Shown here: positions 6,783 through 8,677 of the stretch, piece by piece
Numbering within the stretch: the stretch's first letter is position 1
Layout: each line of letters starts with the position of its first letter
Source: Candidatus Parabacteroides intestinavium
GTDB lineage: Bacteria > Bacteroidota > Bacteroidia > Bacteroidales > Tannerellaceae
Assembly: GCA_019118725.1 (NCBI GenBank)
Contig: DWYO01000183.1
Span: forward strand, 1-8,677
DNA length: 8,677 bases
Reading direction: 5' to 3'
Notes under the pieces: model-generated
The model's input: only the letters and a program-made list of their open reading frames with translations
The model's database searches: none
Told to the model about the DNA's origin: nothing
Position numbers and translations under genes: made by a program

Positions 6783-8378
6783 ATGTTAGAATCATTGTTG
6801 CAGACTTCTTATTTCGCCCTATTTCTGATTATCGCATTGGGCTTTATCCTTGGTCGGATCAAGATTAAAGGATTATCATTAGACATTTCCGCCGTAATTT
6901 TCATTGCTTTGCTCTTCGGGCACTTCGGGGTTACAATTCCGAAGGAGTTAGGGAATATCGGATTAGTACTTTTCATTTTCACTATTGGCATCCAGGCCGG
7001 CCCCGGATTCTTCGATTCATTCCGTTCGAAGGGAAAGACATTAATCATACTGGCCCTTCTGATTGTAGGTTCCGCCAGCATAGCCGGAGTAATCTGCAAG
7101 TACGCGTTCGGGCTGGATACGGCCAGCATTGTCGGGCTTATTGCCGGAGCATTGACCAGTACACCCGGTCTGGCCGTAGCTATCGACACGACCCAATCCG
7201 CTTCGGCCTCGATTGCCTACGGTATCGCCTACCCGTTCGGTGTCATCGGTGTCATACTCTTCATCAAACTATTACCTAAGATTCTCCGCGTAGACCTGCA
7301 GGCCGAAGCCAAGCGTCTGGAAGAGGAACGGAAAGGCCGGTTCCCGGAATTGCAACGCGCCACATTCCGGGTGGAAAATGAAAAAGTACTGAACAAGACG
7401 TTGGCACAACTTCAAATCCGGAATATGACCGGTGCCGTGGTGTCACGCATCAAGCATAACGACGAAATATCCATGCCTCGGGCAAACACGGTGCTCCACG
7501 AGGGCGACTTGATTCGGGTCGTAGGCAACAAAAACTCGATAGAGCAGGTGAAATTGCTGATAGGAGAACAGGTAAATGGGGATATTCCCTTCACGAAAAC
7601 CCAGGAACTGCAATCTCTCTTGCTTACGAATAAGAATATCATAGGCCGCACGCTGGGCGAACTGAACCTGCAAGGGAGCTTCGGATGCACCGTGACACGG
7701 GTCCGCCGAAGCGGTATTGATTTGTTGGCGGAATCGAACTTGGCCTTGAAATTCGGTGACAAGCTGATGGTGGCCGGAGAGAAAGATAACCTGAACGAGC
7801 TGGGGCAATTCGTCGGGAATAACGAGAAAGCCCTATCCGACACCGACTTTTTCCCGATTGCGATGGGTATTGTGTTGGGTGTCCTGTTTGGAAAACTGAA
7901 CATTTCGTTCTCGGATAGTTTTTCTTTCTCACCGGGACTGACCGGTGGCATCCTGATGGTTGCCTTGATATTAAGTGCCATCGGTAAGACAGGACCGATT
8001 ATCTGGAGTATGTCCGGCTCGGCCAATCAGCTATTACGCCAATTAGGGTTGCTCTTGTTCCTTTCCGAAGTAGGCACCTCGGCCGGAAGCACGCTGGTAT
8101 CTACGTTCCAGGAAAGCGGATGGACCATGTTCGGCATCGGAGTCATCATAACGCTTGTCCCGATGATTGTAGCCCTTGTCTTCGGATATTGGGTATTTAA
8201 AATAAACATACTGGATCTGCTCGGCTCAATAGCCGGAGGCATGACCAGCACACCGGGACTTGCCGCGGCCGACTCGATGAGCGATAGTTCGGCTCCCAGC
8301 ATCGCGTATGCTACGGTCTACCCGATTGCAATGGTATTCTTGATCCTATTTATCCAAATCATAGCCGGAATTATATAA
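6783..8378 (+). CDS. AspT/YidE/YbjL-family transporter with two RCK_C domains
   Basis: A 531-residue membrane protein with the full duplication layout of this family. A first membrane half (about 5-168) and a second (about 355-531) each hold five or so hydrophobic segments, and the cytosolic middle carries two TrkA_C/RCK_C modules (about 197-262 and 275-345). The two halves share a clear internal repeat: GLIAGALTSTPGLAVA (118-133) and GSIAGGMTSTPGLAAA (481-496), each followed by an Ala/Ser-rich SIAY segment (143-146 and 506-509). Both RCK modules end in the expected pattern (VLHEGDLIRVVGNK, 237-250; LKFGDKLMVAGEKDNL, 322-337). AspT exchanges aspartate for alanine, but YidE/YbjL relatives have no settled substrate, so aspartate exchange should not be assumed. 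RCK_C domains elsewhere bind ligands that gate transport. It is monocistronic as far as visible, divergent from truA. Confidence 0.92.
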   Translation: MLESLLQTSYFALFLIIALGFILGRIKIKGLSLDISAVIFIALLFGHFGVTIPKELGNIGLVLFIFTIGIQAGPGFFDSFRSKGKTLIILALLIVGSASIAGVICKYAFGLDTASIVGLIAGALTSTPGLAVAIDTTQSASASIAYGIAYPFGVIGVILFIKLLPKILRVDLQAEAKRLEEERKGRFPELQRATFRVENEKVLNKTLAQLQIRNMTGAVVSRIKHNDEISMPRANTVLHEGDLIRVVGNKNSIEQVKLLIGEQVNGDIPFTKTQELQSLLLTNKNIIGRTLGELNLQGSFGCTVTRVRRSGIDLLAESNLALKFGDKLMVAGEKDNLNELGQFVGNNEKALSDTDFFPIAMGIVLGVLFGKLNISFSDSFSFSPGLTGGILMVALILSAIGKTGPIIWSMSGSANQLLRQLGLLLFLSEVGTSAGSTLVSTFQESGWTMFGIGVIITLVPMIVALVFGYWVFKINILDLLGSIAGGMTSTPGLAAADSMSDSSAPSIAYATVYPIAMVFLILFIQIIAGII

Positions 8379-8441
8379 AAATAACGCAAATCATTTTGCT
8401 AACAAAACAAGAACAATATTGACAATATGCTCCAAATTGGC

Positions 8442-8463
8442 CCTACAGGATAACGCCTGTAGG
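8442..8463. repeat. Perfect 8-bp hairpin after the transporter gene
   Basis: CCTACAGG (8442-8449) and CCTGTAGG (8456-8463) are exact reverse complements around the 6-base loop ATAACG, 63 bases past the transporter stop. On the plus strand the stem is followed by AAAAG, not a T-run, and on the minus strand it is followed by GGGCCAATT, so it is not a textbook intrinsic terminator in either direction. It could still stabilise or end the transcript, or mark the left border of the periodic array that begins at its right edge. Confidence 0.6.
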
Positions 8464-8503
8464 AAAAGAATTCGGAGAAATAGCGCGAAAAAAGGGCTTT
8501 TGA

Positions 8504-8529
8504 GGGCGAAAATCAGAAGATATTCGCCC
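8504..8529. repeat. Inverted repeat inside the periodic array
   Basis: GGGCGAA (8504-8510) pairs perfectly with TTCGCCC (8523-8529) around a 12-base loop. The arms coincide with consecutive units of the array: the left arm contains one GAA core and the right arm immediately precedes the next. No T-run follows, so a terminator role is doubtful. Confidence 0.45.
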
Positions 8530-8579
8530 GATTCATGCCTAACTTTCCCGGAATTGCATGCGAGCAATAAACGAAAAGA

Positions 8580-8607
8580 TGCCTATATTTATCGGAAAAG
8601 ATAGGCA
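8580..8607. repeat. Second inverted repeat inside the periodic array
   Basis: TGCCTAT (8580-8586) pairs perfectly with ATAGGCA (8601-8607) around a 14-base loop that contains the CGGAAAAG core. The presentation of a core in a loop, rather than in a stem as at 8504-8529, argues that the stems are not all the same structure. Confidence 0.45.
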
Positions 8608-8650
8608 CAAACCGGAAAAGCCATCGGTTATTTGTGAAAAAACAATGGAT

Positions 8651-8671
8651 TTCCCGCCCGAAATCCGGGAA
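8651..8671. repeat. Third inverted repeat inside the array, near the window edge
   Basis: TTCCCG (8651-8656) pairs with CGGGAA (8666-8671) around a 9-base loop holding the GAAA core at 8660. The sequence after the right arm (TTTCGC) resembles the T-rich lead-in of other units, which suggests a further unit just beyond the end. Confidence 0.4.
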
Positions 8672-8677
8672 TTTCGC

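Larger units (their letters stand above)
8461..8677. repeat. Degenerate array with a 21-22-bp period, continuing past the window
   Basis: Ten cores of the form (C/G)GA-run have their last G at 8463, 8487, 8508, 8530, 8551, 8573, 8595, 8615, 8636 and 8660. The spacings are 24, 21, 22, 21, 22, 22, 20, 21 and 24, mean 21.9. The best units read CGGAAAAG (8593-8600 and 8613-8620) or ACGAAAAG (8571-8578); those at 8530 and 8551 have decayed to GATT and GAATT. Several units are preceded by a T-rich stretch (CTTTT, ATTC, CTTTCC, ATTTAT, TTATTTG, ATTTCC). Two units also share ATGCCTA with CGGAA 14 bases later (8535-8553 and 8579-8597, 15 of 19 identical, 44 bp apart). It fills the rest of this roughly 300-bp stretch without a gene. 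Off-phase GAA runs exist (for example 8477 and 8669), so a statistical test is needed. Function unknown. Confidence 0.5.

Noticed and set aside
8419..8604. 61-codon plus-strand open frame after the transporter gene
   Set aside because: Its product is Arg/Lys-rich with repeated RR/KR pairs produced by the 22-bp array, with no recognisable domain; it looks like an artefact of the repeat.
8461..8677. CRISPR array
   Set aside because: The period of about 22 bp is too short, the repeated core is only about 8 degenerate bases, and there are no cas genes in the window.

Overview
The window looks like a chromosomal segment from a Bacteroidales bacterium, plausibly Parabacteroides or a close relative; the genus is an inference from gene content and style, not a demonstrated match. 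The support is promoter boxes of the Bacteroidota type (TAnnTTTG) upstream of several genes, generally weak ribosome-binding sites, a DUF3256-type secreted protein (a family I know from Bacteroidota), and moderate GC. No rRNA, tRNA, insertion sequence or CRISPR array was seen.

Left part (1-3153): metY, a PLP enzyme of sulfur assimilation and methionine synthesis, lies on the minus strand and is divergent from an Lrp/AsnC-family regulator. Their shared 162-bp spacer holds a TATTTTTG promoter box for the regulator and, immediately beside it, a 20-bp near-palindrome that is a good operator candidate. At the left edge an open frame starts inside the metY stop codon (ATGA overlap) and runs out of the window. 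Downstream of the Lrp gene comes an AraC-family regulator with its own TATTTTTG box and a cluster of short repeats upstream.

Middle part (3180-6671): four minus-strand genes follow one another in the order truA, an EamA/DMT-type permease, a secreted DUF3256-type protein and an AraJ-like MFS exporter. Gaps are 3, 32 and 13 bp, so they read as one transcription unit. It starts from a TACCTTTG promoter box near 6709 and uses a GTG start for truA. It converges on the AraC-family gene with only 26 bp between stops.

Right part (6672-8677): a compact divergent promoter region separates truA from a large plus-strand transporter of the AspT/YidE/YbjL duplication family, which has two membrane halves around two RCK_C/TrkA_C domains. 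After it comes about 300 bp without a convincing gene. This stretch begins with an 8-bp perfect hairpin and then holds about ten degenerate units whose G-plus-A-run cores recur every 20-24 bp (mean 21.9) up to the window edge, with several inverted repeats inside. It is the least explained structure here and the best candidate for something undescribed.

Functionally, the window combines methionine/sulfur metabolism with a probable amino-acid-responsive regulator, an independent AraC regulator, and a tRNA-modification gene leading an operon of transport and envelope genes. No obvious defence or mobile system is present.
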